64,000 nt of DNA from Erigeron canadensis (taxonomy: Eukaryota > Streptophyta > Magnoliopsida > Asterales > Asteraceae), in the NCBI RefSeq assembly GCF_010389155.1, contig NC_057761.1, positions 45,370,213 to 45,434,212 on the forward strand, read 5' to 3'. Under the pieces are notes generated by a model, which saw nothing but the letters and a program-made list of their open reading frames with translations, was not told the origin of the DNA and did no database searches. This document shows positions 1 through 12,225 of this stretch, piece after piece; the stretch's first letter is position 1; every line of letters starts with the position of its first letter. The translations under genes were made by a program, and so were the position numbers.

Positions 1-24
1 TTTGTAGATGCTGTGTCTTTTTAG

Positions 25-299
25 CTGTTGGGCCCCTCTCAGGCCCACCATCAGCTCAGCCCACCACCATTCATTTCACTAGTGACCATGGCCCAGCAGC
101 AACCCAAGATATAACATCTACAACAGACAGCACCACTAGCCCAACAACAACTACTATTGATTCTACAAATAGTAACAACAACTGTTCAAGAGTCTCCTCG
201 ACAAATACTACGGCCTCCCATGAAGATGACAACCACAACCACCACCACCATGTTGTATCTGATGGAATTTCTGTCGTTATACATGTTCAATCTCAATGA
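25..299 (+). CDS. C-terminal exon of an unidentified gene (5' part outside the window)
   Basis: One open frame runs from the window edge to a TGA at 297-299. A pyrimidine-rich stretch ending TAG at 22-24 could be an intron acceptor, so the exon probably starts at 25 with two bases completing a split codon. The ~91 residues are low complexity: rich in Ser, Thr, Asn and Pro, with a Thr run, an Asp/His patch containing four His in a row, and a short hydrophobic tail ending in VQSQ. No domain is visible. Such tails are common at the C-termini of plant transcription factors, but nothing here identifies a family. The frame could also be chance, since codons further upstream cannot be seen. Confidence 0.4.
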
Positions 300-1212
300 C
301 ACCGGCCCACTATATCTATATATATCATCAAACTCATGATTAATTATTTTACTTTTGGAAGATCGAATTGAAATATGTATTGGATAAGTTACACCTTTTT
401 TTTTTTTGTACTAATGAGTTTGATGATATATACCGTATCATGGGTTAACGCGGTTTATCTAGTGTGACGGACAAACTAAGTTTGAAAAAGATATATATTG
501 GAGAATTAATTAGTAGACAAACTGTATTATCTTAGGTTATCATATCATGTGTCCAAATTCAATATTTCTGAGTCGAATAATGAAGAGATATCGAGCTGAT
601 TGTAGCTCTCTTAGATGATCTAAGTTCTTTGTAAGCTTGCAACCAAATAAGAACTTAGAGAAAGTGTACGAATTGTATCAATTAAGTTTTTGTAATGTTT
701 GTCTTTGATTAATAGCGTCGTGATTTTTTTTGTAAAATAGCTTCATCATTCTGTAATGTAACAACTACTTTTGGATTTTCAATTATGTTTTAAGATGAAG
801 TTATTTATTTAGTTATATAATTATACTATATATGTAACATTAATTTATATTAGGAAATGATCATGTTGTCGGTGTAAATTTGAAGTTAAAATTGTTTGAT
901 GGGATCAATTAAATTTTTTTGACTAAATATATAAAGAAACTATCGGTTAAATTTACGATGTAACAATATGTTAGTAATCATCGATAGAGAAAATGATCGA
1001 TACAACTACAATTATACTGTATTTTATTTTTTAGAAAACTATTACTTGTCTAGTTGTCTTTTAAAATAAAGTCTCTTAAAATTTATTAAACATGAAAACA
1101 ATGCTTTTGCAAGAATGATTTATTGTTATAATATTAAAACACTAAAAATTCAGACAAAGTGTAAAAGTTTAGTAAACATGAGTATAAAAAAAATACCAAA
1201 TGTTAAGAATGT
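300..1212. other. AT-rich intergenic DNA
   Basis: Presumed 3' untranslated and intergenic sequence following the left-edge exon. It has A/T homopolymers and no coding frame or repeat that I can support. Confidence 0.6.
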
Positions 1213-1228
1213 ATTTAATATGAATAAA

Positions 1229-1468
1229 CCACTTGGTTAAACCCCAGTGGCCAGAGGTGTTTCACTAAACCTATTATGCGGGGCTCCAGAGGAGTTTACT
1301 CAAAGGTCTTGAGTTCGAGCCTTGGTAGGTTCTCCTCGACGGTATTTTCCAATTAAAGAGATGGTATGGTGAGAAAGACTATTTAAGATCCGCTTAATGC
1401 GGGACCCTTTTGTTGTGCGATTAGCACACATCATATGTATCTGAGGTAAAATTTACTTGTAAAAAAAA
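1229..1468 (+). mobile_element. tRNA-derived SINE with 16-bp target-site duplication
   Basis: The body is about 240 bp and ends in an A tract (1461-1469). An RNA polymerase III B-box, GTTCGAGCC, lies at 1313-1321, and a weak A-box-like TGGCCAGAGG is at 1248-1257. The 16-bp sequence ATTTAATATGAATAAA occurs exactly at 1213-1228 and again at 1469-1484, directly flanking the body. That is the target-site duplication expected from LINE-machinery retroposition. B-box, A tail and long perfect TSD together make this a recent, intact SINE on the plus strand. It sits about 320 bp upstream of the methyltransferase start. Confidence 0.85.
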
Positions 1469-1801
1469 ATTTAATATGAATAAAAAAGTTATATATTTTA
1501 TAATAAAAAATACGTTTTATGATAAGTGCAAAAAAAAAAAAAAAAAAAGTGTTGAACAAAGAAATTTTTTTTTAATTTATATTTTTATAACTCATTTGAT
1601 TACTACTCTTCCCCTTACATGTCAGTATATCACCAAGTAAGTTTAAGAATTAAATAAGACGATGGATATTGACACAAAATTAACAAAACACGGAAGTAGG
1701 AAAAAGTAGGGTGTGTGTGGGTCCTACTTGCCATTCTTAGAAACATCGAACTAAAATTCCGGTGAACGGAATAAATCAACGACGAGACGACGGAAAGAGA
1801 G

Positions 1802-4800
1802 ATGACACAAGCATACGGAGAAGCATGGTATTGGGACAAACGTTATGCAAAGGAATCAACAACCACTTTTGATTGGTATCAAAAATATGAATCTTTATCC
1901 CCTCTTTTACATCTTTACATCCCCACCTCCACCTCCACTCGCCGCCGTGTCCTTGTTGTTGGCTGCGGCAATTCCGGTACTATTTCTTGCAAAATATATA
2001 TACTGTCTTTTTGTAATGTTTGTGTGATTGGATCAAGAATATATATTTTCTGGGTTTGTAATAAGTTGTGTAGAATTTGGACCCATTAAAAAATAAATAT
2101 AAAGATTGAAATTGAAAGGACTTTATAGGTGCGTTTTAGCTACTGAAAACATCTTCAAATTTCCCATTATTTTATTCTTAGAAAGTTTTGAACTTTTAGT
2201 TGCAAATTTGGAAAATACAAGGAGTTTCCATTTCTGAGCTGAAAAATATTGAGAAAACTATAGGAATGAGTTTTTCAAGGGGTAATTATAAGTTGGAAAA
2301 TAGAGCTTTCTGTTTTCAATGATTTACTTCTCATAGCTTTCTATAACCAAAAGCACCTATGCAATTCTAATGTTTTTGTGCCATTTCAATTGAAGAATTA
2401 GTTTGAGGTATTGACATATTGTTGGTTGAATGATTGTTCATTGAAATTTAGAAATTAGTATAAGGACGTTTGGGCTCCCCAATAGTTTCAAGATCATAAG
2501 TGACAAGGATTGCTACTAGTTGATTTGTGGTTATTGGAGGACTTTAGCCTTTAGATAAAAGTTTTTGTGCAGTTAAAAAGCATTTCGGCTCGTTTGATTC
2601 TACTCGGTTAGGAAAGCCTCTTGTACATAATCTTTGAAGATGAGATACATAATCTAACATTCGTCGAACGAGGTGGCAATATATGTGATCATAGTGAAGC
2701 TATTTGGGCAGTAGGGTATCTCACAACTGTTATTGTCGATGGACTAATTGGTGTTGTAGATAGTGTTTGAGTGGAGGCCATATTCATGTCAAGTTGTCAA
2801 CGGATATGCTAGTTATCAATCTATAAAAGAAGAATAGAAAAGGAAGTTCATACTGTACTTTTACAAGAAAACTTGTTCTACTGTACGTAAAAGAGTATCA
2901 CCCAAATAAGGAATTCAAAGGGTTAAGTAGATGCTGCTTGATAGTTAGTTCTCGTGTGTTGACATGGTAATCAACTAATTATCATGTATTTGCTCCAAAT
3001 TTAGCACATACGTATAATGGTTGAAACTTGCTAGTTGTTTTATATTGTTTATTATTTCAAACTTCCCGTTTCTTCATAGTTTATGCTTCTTTCTTTCTTT
3101 CTTTTTTTTACACTTTACCCTTGTGTGTTGTTCTCACTATTAATGCACCATTTTTTATTATTTAATAATACATATATGTGTAGCATTTAGTGAAGGCATG
3201 AGCAAGGATGGTTATACAGATATCGTGAACATTGATATATCATCCGTTGTTATTGAAGCAATGCAAAAGAAATACTCGGATTCCCCTCATCTGAAATGTA
3301 CCTTCTTCTTATAGTTGTCTTAATTGTGACCTACACTTTATTTATCTCGTCATTTAGCTTTGTTGTGGTGTCCTTGAATTTGGGCAGATATCGAAATGGA
3401 TGTTAGGGATATGAAAGCTTTTGAAAACAATTCTTTTGATGCAGTTATTGACAAAGGTATCTTTCGAACTAGAGATTATGTGAATATTTGAGTGAAAGTA
3501 TGGCAAGTTCTTTTCAAGTTTTAAAGTAATCATTATTAGAATATGTAATTATATAACATTCATATTTCATACATTTGCTTCTTTAATCAAAGGATCACAG
3601 TTTAATAAAGGATGATTTCTTGTTGTTCATTTTTTCCCCACAGACTTACTTTAACAACCAGATGATTGTCTTTTATCCTCCAATTTAACATCTTTCCATT
3701 CCTTTTGTTTCCCAGGAACCTTGGACTCTCTTTTGGTGAGTTTTCTTCTTTGTGCTAAACAAAAGTGCATCCAAAGTGATAGGCTGGGTCAGATGGCTTG
3801 GATGGGTTGGGTAACACATCAAAATGGCTTTAAGTCAACGAGGTTGTAGTGTGGGTCAAAAAGGTTTATCCGCCTTTCAGTTTAAGTTTATGAATAGTTA
3901 ACGTATAAAATTTTATCATCAAGAACTGTATTTTATTCAATGGTAATCTTTTTTTATTATAATAATAAAAAATTCTTAAATTATATATATAGGAGGGGTC
4001 AGCACTTGAATGCACTTTGCGCAAGTTTCTTTTCATTCTAAGCAATTGCTTTAAAATTACCCATCTGGCTGTTAGACAAAAAGTATTACTCAAATCAACA
4101 CATTTACCCATAGTCACATGGAACGCGGAACGAAAACGGGTACGCCGTTCGTAGGCCTCGAAAATCCGGTACGAGGGGGGGTAGGTTCATTCGGAACGCG
4201 AATTGGGTACGTGAAACGACGTACCCTTTTTGGTACGTAAATTTGGTACAAAACATATAAATAACTAACATATATAATATAGACTTATTCATACTAAAAT
4301 CCAATAGTTGTTCATAATCAAATTTATAAAAAAAAATAAACCATAACTAATAGACCCTTGGTCTTTTTCTTTTTCCAGCAGGGTCATATGAAAACTGTAT
4401 TACATAAACCATATAAGCCCACTTCTTTATCAACCAGCCTATTTGAAAATTGTATTTTATGGCCCAATATAAGCCCACTTATCAACCCTAATATATCTTT
4501 TCCCACTTTAAGTAAAAAGAAAGTACAGTACAGCCCGCTACTTTTCTGTTTTCTACTTCTGTCACTTTTCTCCCCCACCGGAAAAAAAAACGATTTCTCT
4601 TTGCCAGAACGTCGATTTCTATTAAAAGGTACGGCGAACCGAAGCTAAAAGGAACGCAAATTTCAACCTTGATACGTCAAATCAGGTACGCTTATTTTAC
4701 CGTTTCGGATCGCGTTTCGCCTTCGTCCGGGACGATTTCGTACCGCGTTTCGGTGCGAGGTGTACAGTACGAGTACGAGAAACCCTGCTTCGTACCCGTT

Positions 4801-5297
4801 TCCTGTGACTATGCATTTACCCTTAAGTGGGCCGTAAATGTCAACACAAAGGCACGTGTTAAGGATCAATGACTAATGACAAGTCTTTTCTTCCAGTGTG
4901 GTCTCAATTCGAAACAAAATGCTGCCAAGATGCTTGAGGAGGTCGATAGGTAAAACAACTGTTATTTCTAATTGTTTAACACTTGAAGTTCCATTTTACA
5001 CTTTATCCCCTTTCCTTTTTGATTTTTTGATATATTGAAGCAGTTGATAACAAACTATAGGGTCCTGAAGAAGGAGGGAGTGTATATTCTGGTAAGCTCA
5101 TTACCAACGTAATGTTGCGATCATTAAAGCTTTCAGTCGATGCTCGGGGTGATGACCGTGATAATGTTGCAGATAACATATGGTATTCCAGCTTATCGAA
5201 TATGTTTGCTAAAAGAATCTCACTCGTGGGCCATCAAGCTTCATGTGATAGGTGATCTAAATTTTCTTCTCTTCATATATCAATAGAGAGAGAGGGG

Positions 5298-5329
<32 letters not shown>

Positions 5330-6015
5330 TTTTGTCATTAAAAAAAAGATCCTCTCTAAGTTTAAATTTTGTTATTTCGTTTTGGACCATATAATGTGTA
5401 TGGACGCAGATAAGTATCTGCCAGGAGAGAGTTCAAAAGGAGAGACATGGGAGCTGACTCGGCCCGTTCCATTGAATAGTGACGGAAGCCTGAAGGATGG
5501 TAGTCCTTTAGAGAACATGGATGTTCATTACATCTATGTCTGTACTAAGGTCAGTTGTTACCTTCTTACATCACCTTTACTTCATTCTGTAAGTAATTAG
5601 GTACTTTTAAACAAGGGGTGAACATTGAAAAATCAACACGGACAAACATTGTTCATGCCCATTTGAAACATATTTAAAGGTAGCGAGATGGAGGGTTGTG
5701 TGACAATTCAAATTGGAGTCGGGTTGAACCAGTCATTTTTAGTATGTCAAAACAAACTAGACTGGTTATGGGGACTAGGGCTGACATGCGAGTTAATTTT
5801 TCAACTTTTAAATTTTTTATTCATGATTAATGTGTTACTGGTAGTATAAAATAGAGTAGTTTTACACTTTTACGCATTAGAAGTGGAGTTTGGGTGTCTT
5901 TTAGCCAATTGACAAATCAACCCATTTAGAAATACATAACGGTCTAAGAAGTCACCTCTAACAGTAACGTTAATGGTTATGAATTCAGAGTGTTTTAATG
6001 GGAATGCAGGTGTGA
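1802..6015 (+). CDS. SAM-dependent methyltransferase, eEF1A-lysine-methyltransferase-like (METTL13/At3g60910 type)
   Basis: Nine exons can be joined at GT..AG sites: 1802-1976, 3184-3297, 3388-3456, 3716-3735, 4897-4949, 5061-5091, 5173-5251, 5410-5549, 6010-6015. The protein starts MTQAYGEAWYWDKRYA and FDWYQKY, the usual N-terminus of this family. Motif I of the class I Rossmann methyltransferase fold reads VLVVGCGNSA across the exon 1/2 junction. Then follow the acidic ribose-binding NIDISS, the MDVRDM motif, an FDAVIDKGTLDSLL block, and a C-terminal VHYIYVCTK. These enzymes use SAM; relatives methylate lysines of translation factors, but the substrate here is unknown. The end is uncertain: splicing at 5549 gives CTKV-stop at 6015, whereas reading through the last intron adds 16 residues and stops at 5600. 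Intron 4 contains a hAT-like element and intron 7 a GA microsatellite. Confidence 0.85.
4109..4813. mobile_element. hAT-like non-autonomous DNA transposon in methyltransferase intron 4
   Basis: The 705-bp element begins CATAGTCACA and ends with its exact complement TGTGACTATG. It is flanked by a perfect 8-bp duplication, CATTTACC, at 4101-4108 and 4814-4821. An 8-bp TSD with short TIRs fits the hAT superfamily. The subterminal regions are full of GGTACG/CGTACC and GAACG/CGTTC motifs in both orientations, as expected for transposase-binding repeats. No transposase frame is present, so it would depend on an element elsewhere. It is confined to the intron. Confidence 0.8.
5286..5324. repeat. (GA)n microsatellite
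   Basis: An uninterrupted run of GA dinucleotides with one G-rich interruption, followed by a T tract, inside intron 7 of the methyltransferase gene. It is likely to vary in length. Confidence 0.9.
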
Positions 6016-6456
6016 AGAAAGAGACTGAGCTCAAGTATTTCTTGGTTTAGAAAGAGATCGTGTCTTTTGTCTGTAATAATGTTCGCTTAATAAGTTACAC
6101 AACACTAGCTATATATGTAATTGTATACATGTAAGTTACACAATACTTAACTATATATGTAATGGTGTACATGTAAGTTACACAATACTCTTTCAAAAAA
6201 ACTATACATGTAATTGTAATGATGGCCTTGGTGAATTGAAATGATTTGCTTTGATCCATGTTTGTTAGTGTGTGCGCGCGCGCGCGTATTCACGTATGTT
6301 TTATTTGTATGTAATATATATCTTCTGTAACCATCATTCTTAAATATTATGTGAGAAAGATTTTTCAAAACTGTCATTTGAGTGGTAATAAAGGTTCTTG
6401 AAAGAAAGAAGGAAAAAAGGGGCAAAAATAAATACATATCATATCATAGATTGAGA

Positions 6457-6487
<31 letters not shown>

Positions 6488-6509
6488 AGAAAGTGTTTTA
6501 ATGTGTTGT
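6016..6509. other. 3' flank of the methyltransferase gene with simple repeats
   Basis: Holds the presumed 3' UTR, repeated TAAGTTACACAATAC segments around 6090-6190, a (GTGCGCGC) tract at 6270-6287 and a long G homopolymer. No gene is visible. Confidence 0.6.
6459..6487. repeat. 29-base poly-G tract
   Basis: A run of 29 consecutive G preceded by GAGAGA. It lies just outside the left LTR of the copia element. Length in an assembly is unreliable because homopolymers this long are easily misread. Confidence 0.8.
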
Positions 6510-7123
6510 TGAAAGAGTATTGTAGATGATCCAGGATGGAGAAAGTGTTAGTGTTCTTGTTATTATCATTCTGATCAGTTACAAATCATATATAAATCAG
6601 ATTTTGTTAAGTGGGAAACACCTGTTAACATTAGAAAGTTAACAACACATTAAAACAGATGTCACTTGCTGAACTAATGCAAGTGTTGTTCCAGGTGTTA
6701 AACCAGGAACAAAGGATCCCACTTAAGCCACAACCACTAACACTTGAGCCATCTCACATAGCCACAATTGAGCCATGTAAGCCATAACCGAGCCATACCG
6801 AACTAGTCAAAAATAAAGACGGCTCAATAGCGGCTCGCGGCGATGCGAGCGTGCTAAGTGCGCCACTAAAACGCCACATTACGCCTCATCGCCCCCAGTC
6901 CCGGTCTCGGGCACGTCGGGTGCTTCGCACCCTCCTAGCTCACTTGGGGTGTAGCCCCTTTATAAGGAATTATAATTCCTCCAACACTCCTCCTTATAAA
7001 CATACTTAATGTTTATTCTTCTACCAATGTGGGACACACTCACATTAGTTAATTATTCTTTCAACTCTTTTTAACATATCTATTAACTTGGATATTCTAT
7101 GTTATTACATAAAATTTCCAACA
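6510..7123 (-). repeat. Copia LTR, left copy (3' LTR)
   Basis: A 614-bp terminal repeat paired with 12226-12838. It contains a GC-rich core around 6830-6930, unlike its AT-rich surroundings. On the minus strand it carries the TGTTGG start and TTTCA end. Confidence 0.9.
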
Positions 7124-7694
7124 ATCCCCCACATTAATAGATATGGTTATTAAAGATAAATTCCGACAGTCAAGTATTGCAGGATAAGTAGGTGTTACCC
7201 TTTGAACTTTCCTTTGTGAGTGCACTTAGTCTCCTAGCAGTTAGTAGAACTTGATGTCTTTGAACTAACTCCTTTTTACGTAGACGTTATTGCACATCAC
7301 ACAATACTTTCCCTAGTCTGGTTAATCCCTCACTTTCGTGTCCGTTATGGTCATGGAACACTATCCTGGTTCTGCGAGAGCTCTAGGAATTGCGCCCCCC
7401 ACAATTCCATTCGAAGCGACCACACTTCTCTCTAACATAGGTGATTGCTCACAATCATTAAAATCTATAAGCTTAACCTCTATGATATCATTGATTTGAT
7501 ATAGGAATGGACTAGGAAAATTTGCAACTCACTTTATTGTGGTGGGTTCTCCCCCCACAGTGACTGTAAACTCCCTTTGATGTTTGGGATACTCCCCACA
7601 ATGACCTCCTCTATTCGTACAATTAGGTTGTCCTATTGAACCTAGATCATGGGATCTCCATTTACATCTAGGTTAGGTTTTCCTTCGTACAAAT
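7124..7694 (-). other. Copia 3' untranslated segment with polypurine tract
   Basis: Sequence between the end of pol and the 3' LTR. It contains the polypurine tract next to the LTR and no other coding frame. Confidence 0.6.
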
Positions 7695-8369
7695 TTACTC
7701 AATGGGCTTTAGTCCCATTCCTCTTGATGACTTATAAACTGCCTCACTACTTAAACCTTTAGTTAGCGGATCCGCAATGTTATCCTTTGACCTAACATAG
7801 TCAACAGTGATAACCCCTGTTGTGAGCAGTTGTCGTATACTATTATGCCTACGACGAATATGTCTTGACTTGCCATTATACATTGTATTTTGAGCTCTAC
7901 CAATAGCCGATTGGCAATCACAATGTATACAAATAGCCGTTAATGGCTTTGGCCATCTTGGAACATATTCCAAGAAATGTCGTAGCCATTCTGCTTCTTC
8001 TCCAGCTTTATCTAATGCTATAAATTCAGATTCCATCGTAGATCTAGCAATTAGCGTTTGCTTGGACGATTTCCAAGTTATAGCTGCTCCTCCAAGAGTA
8101 AATACATATCCACTTGTGGATTTGGAATCTTTTATATCGGATATCCAATTAGCATCACTATATCCTTCCAATACAGCTGAATCTCGACCAAAATGCAGCC
8201 CATAATTCTTTGTATATCTCAAGTATCTTAGTAACCTAGTCATAGCCTTCCAATGTTCCAAACTAGGATTACTAGTATATCTACTTAGCCTACTAACAGC
8301 ATAGGCTAAGTCAGGCCTAGTACTTGTCATGAGATACATTAAGCTGCCAATTACCCTTGAGTACTCCAA
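7695..8369 (-). pseudogene. Copia pol, C-terminal part: end of reverse transcriptase and RNase H, out of frame
   Basis: A 224-codon frame that continues pol in a different reading frame from the main part upstream. It carries the conserved IGSLMYL and [14 protein letters not shown] segment, then the RNase H region with GYSDANW, SKKQT-like [11 protein letters not shown], and MESEFIAL. The switch of frame falls around 8395-8410. Compared with other copia polyproteins a few residues of the linker are also missing, so a small frame-shifting deletion is likely. Without the junction this part would not be translated as one protein with the rest of pol, and this copy is probably unable to make a full polyprotein. 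Confidence 0.85.
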
Positions 8370-11300
8370 TTGAGCAACACCTTCACCTCTATTTTTCGAG
8401 CGACTCTTGAGTCCTCGGGACTGAATTTCTCAAGGATCTTGTCCACATAGTGAGATTGACTTAACACTAGACCATCTTGGGTTCGAGTAATTTTCATTCC
8501 AAGAATGACATCTGCTAAACCCATATCCTTCATGTCAAATCTCGCCTTCAACATGTCTTTGGTAGATTTGATCATACTATCATCTCTACCCACAATGAGT
8601 ATGTCATCGACATATAGACAAAGTATAACATATCCCTTAGATATGTCTTTGACATAAACACATTTATCACACTCATTAATCCTGAAACCATTGTCGAGCA
8701 TGACGTGATCAAACTTTTGGTGCCATTGCTTTGGAGCTTGTTTCAATCCGTACAAAGACTTGACAAGTTTACAAACTTTGTCCTCCTGGCCAGGAGCGGA
8801 AAAACCCTCAGGTTGTTCCATATATATTTCTTCATCAAGCTCTCCATTGAGAAATGCGGTTTTTACATCCATTTGATGTATTTCCAAATTTCTCAATGCT
8901 GCAATCGCAAGCACCAATCTGATCGAAGTTACTCGAGTTACAGGCGCATATGTGTCAAAGTAATCAAGATCTTTCTTTTGTCTATATCCTTTGACCACAA
9001 GTCTTGCCTTGTACTTATCAATAGAGCCATCAGATTTCATCTTTTTCTTGAATATCCAACGATGTTCAAGTGGTTTACAACCATGTGGAAGACGAACTAA
9101 TTCCCAAGTATGATTCTGCAAAATAGAATCAATTTCACTCTTAATAGCTTCTTTCCATTGAGGCGCTTCTTGTGAAGTAACCGCTTCATGATATGTTTGA
9201 GGTTCACTCATAACCATATAAGAAACAAAATCAGGCCCGAAAGATTTTTCAATCTTTTGCCTTTTGCTTCTTCGCGGTTCTACTTCTTCTTCCTTTGATT
9301 GTTCTTGATGATCATCTGGAACAATCTTATCAACCGGAGTTGATGTAGAAGCTTTTCCTCGATCCAAACGAGGAAACACATTTTCAAAAAACGAAGCATT
9401 TCTTGACTCAAGTATACTGTTTTTGTGTATTTCCGGGTTCTTAGACTCATGTACTAGAAACCGATATGCACTACTATGTTCAGCAAGATTTGAGGATTCA
9501 CAATCGCTACCATGCTTAGCATATTCTATGAATACACAATCAACAGTTTTTGGTCCTATCTTTTGAACTTTAGGTGGTGGAACCACCACCTTTGCTAAAC
9601 ACCCCCACACTTTCAAGAACTTATAGGATGGTTTTCTATTAAACCATAACTCATAAGGTGTGACATCCTTTTTCTTGAAAGGTATCTTGTTCAAAAGATA
9701 GTTTGCCGATAAAACTGCATCTCCCCACATATCTTGTCCTAAGCCCGAGCTTATTAACATGGCATTCATCATCTCTTTAAGAGTTCGATTTTTCCTTTCA
9801 GCAATGCCATTTTGTTGTGGGGTATAAGGAGCTGTTTGCTCATGGATAATACCATTTTGAGCACAAATTTCAGCAAATGGAGAAACATATTCACCTCCTC
9901 TATCGCTCCTTAATCTTTTAATCTTTTTGTTGAGTTGATTCTCAACTTCATTTTTGTACAAGATAAACTTATCTATTGCTTCATTTTTGCTTTTTAGTAA
10001 GTATACATAGCAATATCTTGTACAATCATCAATAAATGTAATGAAATATTTGTTACCACCTCGAGTGGGAATCGATCTAAAATCACATACATCGGTATGG
10101 ATTAAATCAAGTGGCTCGGTGTTTCGTTCAATAGATTTGAAAGATTTCGTGGTTTGTTTAGCTTCAACACAAGTTGGACATTTAGAATTAGAATCAATGT
10201 TAAAAGATGGTATACAATTTAACTTAATTAAACGACGCATTGAATTAAAATTCACATGTCCAAGACGATTATGCCAAATATTAGAAGACTCAATCAAATA
10301 AGCGGAAGTAGAAGCATTTCCATTCATTTGCTTAATAGGTACAACATTGAGCTTAAACATCCCATTAAGGGCATAACCTTGACCAACATACAAACCACGT
10401 TTAGTTAACACAAACTTATCACTTTCAAACACTAAACGAAACCCATTCTTGTTAAGCAACCAACCCGACACAAGACTCTTGCGCAATTCGGGAACATACA
10501 ACACATTGGTTAACTTGAGCTCTCTCCCCGAAGTCCACTTGAGGATCACATCGCCTTCACCCTTGATATCGGCGGTGGCGGCATTTCCCATATACAACTT
10601 GTCTTCACCGGATATTTCTTTCAAGTTATGGAACATGGTCTTATCCGGACACACATGACGGGTTGCACCCGTATCAACCCACCATCCTTTGATTCCATCG
10701 GTGATAAGATTGACCTCTTCCAACTTAGCCGTGAGGTCAGAAATCATAGCAACAAGAGCCATGTTATCTTCGATCATATTTGCCCTTTCCTTCCTTGGAT
10801 TCTTGCATTGATCAGCTCGGTGACCAGATTCACCACAATTGTAACACTTCCCTTTGAACAAACTAACCTTCTTCTTCACACCACCATTCTTTGGACTCAA
10901 ATCCATCCTTTTTCCTTTGTTCTTCTTAATAGAACATTTCCCTTTACCCTTGAAATTACCTTTTCCTTTGGAACTTTGTCCATGTTCAACAAAGTTGGCC
11001 TTAGCAAGACCTTCAATATGACCACCATTTTGAGCACCTCTATTGTCTTCCTCAATTCGAAGACGAACAACAAGCTCTTCAATGGTCATTTGCTTTCGCT
11101 TATGCTTAAGGTAATTTTTAAAATCCAACCAACTTGGGGGCAACTTTTCAATCATGGAAGCAACTTGAAATGTTTCACCAAGAACCATTCCTTCTGATAA
11201 GATTTCACTGATTATGATTTGCAATTCTTCAACCTGTGCCATAACAGTTTTAGAGTCAACCATTTTAAACTCTAAAAACCTTGCAACTATGAACTTTTTA

Positions 11301-11761
11301 GTTCCGACATCTTCGGTTTTGTATTTCTTTTGCAAAGATTCCCATAAATCTTTTGCAGTCGTTATTTTGCAAAATACATTATACAGTGAATCAACTAGAC
11401 CATTTAACACATAGTTTCGGCATAGATATTCAGAATGCTTCCAAGCATCAACAGCACTTACTGATTGAGCATCAATAGAACCTTCAGGAATTTGAGGTGC
11501 TGTTTCAGTTAGGAATCTCGCAAGATTCAAAGTGGTCAAATAGAACAACATCTTTTGTTGCCACATCTTGAAGTTGTTTCCAGAAAACTTTTCTGGTTTT
11601 TCACAGTGGTTGGCCATAGTTTGGGCAGCTTGGGTACCTACTAAAGGTCCCATGCTTGTAGAGACAGTAAGTCCTACAGATTGAGAAACATTTGCACCAA
11701 CGGTGTTGGTGGTGGTAGAAGAAGTAGTTCCATTAGTAGAGGAGTTCATTTCAGTAGCCAT
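8351..11761 (-). CDS. Copia gag-pol polyprotein (gag, protease, integrase, most of reverse transcriptase)
   Basis: 1136 codons from ATG at 11761. Gag occupies about residues 45-300 (UBN2-type, with [14 protein letters not shown]). A CCHC zinc knuckle, [14 protein letters not shown], lies near residue 307, and the aspartic protease motif WVDTGATRH is near 360. The pre-integrase HNRLGHVN is near 495, followed by the integrase core with HTDVCDF and [12 protein letters not shown] and later [15 protein letters not shown]. The reverse transcriptase has [22 protein letters not shown], and the catalytic [10 protein letters not shown]. The frame breaks just after the reverse transcriptase palm, so RNase H is in another frame (7695-8369). 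The rest of the frame is open, so loss of function looks recent. Confidence 0.93.
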   Translation of the reverse strand: MATEMNSSTNGTTSSTTTNTVGANVSQSVGLTVSTSMGPLVGTQAAQTMANHCEKPEKFSGNNFKMWQQKMLFYLTTLNLARFLTETAPQIPEGSIDAQSVSAVDAWKHSEYLCRNYVLNGLVDSLYNVFCKITTAKDLWESLQKKYKTEDVGTKKFIVARFLEFKMVDSKTVMAQVEELQIIISEILSEGMVLGETFQVASMIEKLPPSWLDFKNYLKHKRKQMTIEELVVRLRIEEDNRGAQNGGHIEGLAKANFVEHGQSSKGKGNFKGKGKCSIKKNKGKRMDLSPKNGGVKKKVSLFKGKCYNCGESGHRADQCKNPRKERANMIEDNMALVAMISDLTAKLEEVNLITDGIKGWWVDTGATRHVCPDKTMFHNLKEISGEDKLYMGNAATADIKGEGDVILKWTSGRELKLTNVLYVPELRKSLVSGWLLNKNGFRLVFESDKFVLTKRGLYVGQGYALNGMFKLNVVPIKQMNGNASTSAYLIESSNIWHNRLGHVNFNSMRRLIKLNCIPSFNIDSNSKCPTCVEAKQTTKSFKSIERNTEPLDLIHTDVCDFRSIPTRGGNKYFITFIDDCTRYCYVYLLKSKNEAIDKFILYKNEVENQLNKKIKRLRSDRGGEYVSPFAEICAQNGIIHEQTAPYTPQQNGIAERKNRTLKEMMNAMLISSGLGQDMWGDAVLSANYLLNKIPFKKKDVTPYELWFNRKPSYKFLKVWGCLAKVVVPPPKVQKIGPKTVDCVFIEYAKHGSDCESSNLAEHSSAYRFLVHESKNPEIHKNSILESRNASFFENVFPRLDRGKASTSTPVDKIVPDDHQEQSKEEEVEPRRSKRQKIEKSFGPDFVSYMVMSEPQTYHEAVTSQEAPQWKEAIKSEIDSILQNHTWELVRLPHGCKPLEHRWIFKKKMKSDGSIDKYKARLVVKGYRQKKDLDYFDTYAPVTRVTSIRLVLAIAALRNLEIHQMDVKTAFLNGELDEEIYMEQPEGFSAPGQEDKVCKLVKSLYGLKQAPKQWHQKFDHVMLDNGFRINECDKCVYVKDISKGYVILCLYVDDILIVGRDDSMIKSTKDMLKARFDMKDMGLADVILGMKITRTQDGLVLSQSHYVDKILEKFSPEDSRVARKIEVKVLLNWSTQG

Positions 11762-12225
11762 TTCTGAAATAGAACAATCAAAGTTTTACTAAAAAACTTG
11801 CAGAAAGTAAGACTAATTTAAATGAATAACTTTACAGAAAAGTACATAATAAAGTTTTGGAAAAACATAATTCTGTAATTCGAATTAACAGAATGGTGAA
11901 GAAAAGAAAATCAGTTTTAAGATTGATAGAACACCATTCAAGAAAACAACAATATTATTGAAGATACATTCGAATTACAACAACAAAACTACAAGTAAAG
12001 AAAGTAGTACAAAACATTACAAGAAAACAAAATAAAGAATAAAACAGAAACAGAAAGAAAGGTAAAAACGGGCTGAGGATATGGTTAAACCAAGGTCCCT
12101 TAAAACTGATTTCGGGCCACCCAAGTGAACCCGACAGTTTCCCAGGGTACAACAGCCAAAGCAGTTAGTACTGCCAGAGTCAACCACAACCCAGAATTTA
12201 CCTTCAAGGACTTCATGAAGAGGAG
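11762..12225 (-). other. Copia 5' leader between LTR and gag start
   Basis: A 464-bp untranslated leader. I see no clear match to the usual initiator-Met primer binding site right after the LTR. A small open frame here (12100-12291) crosses the LTR edge and is probably chance. Confidence 0.6.

Noticed and set aside
5610..5965. Possible hAT MITE in the last methyltransferase intron (AAGGGGTGAACATTG ... GTCACCTCTAAC)
   Set aside because: End sequences do not pair well and no TSD is visible.
10041..11414. Plus-strand frames of 60-190 codons across the copia element
   Set aside because: They are antisense shadows of the gag-pol coding region.
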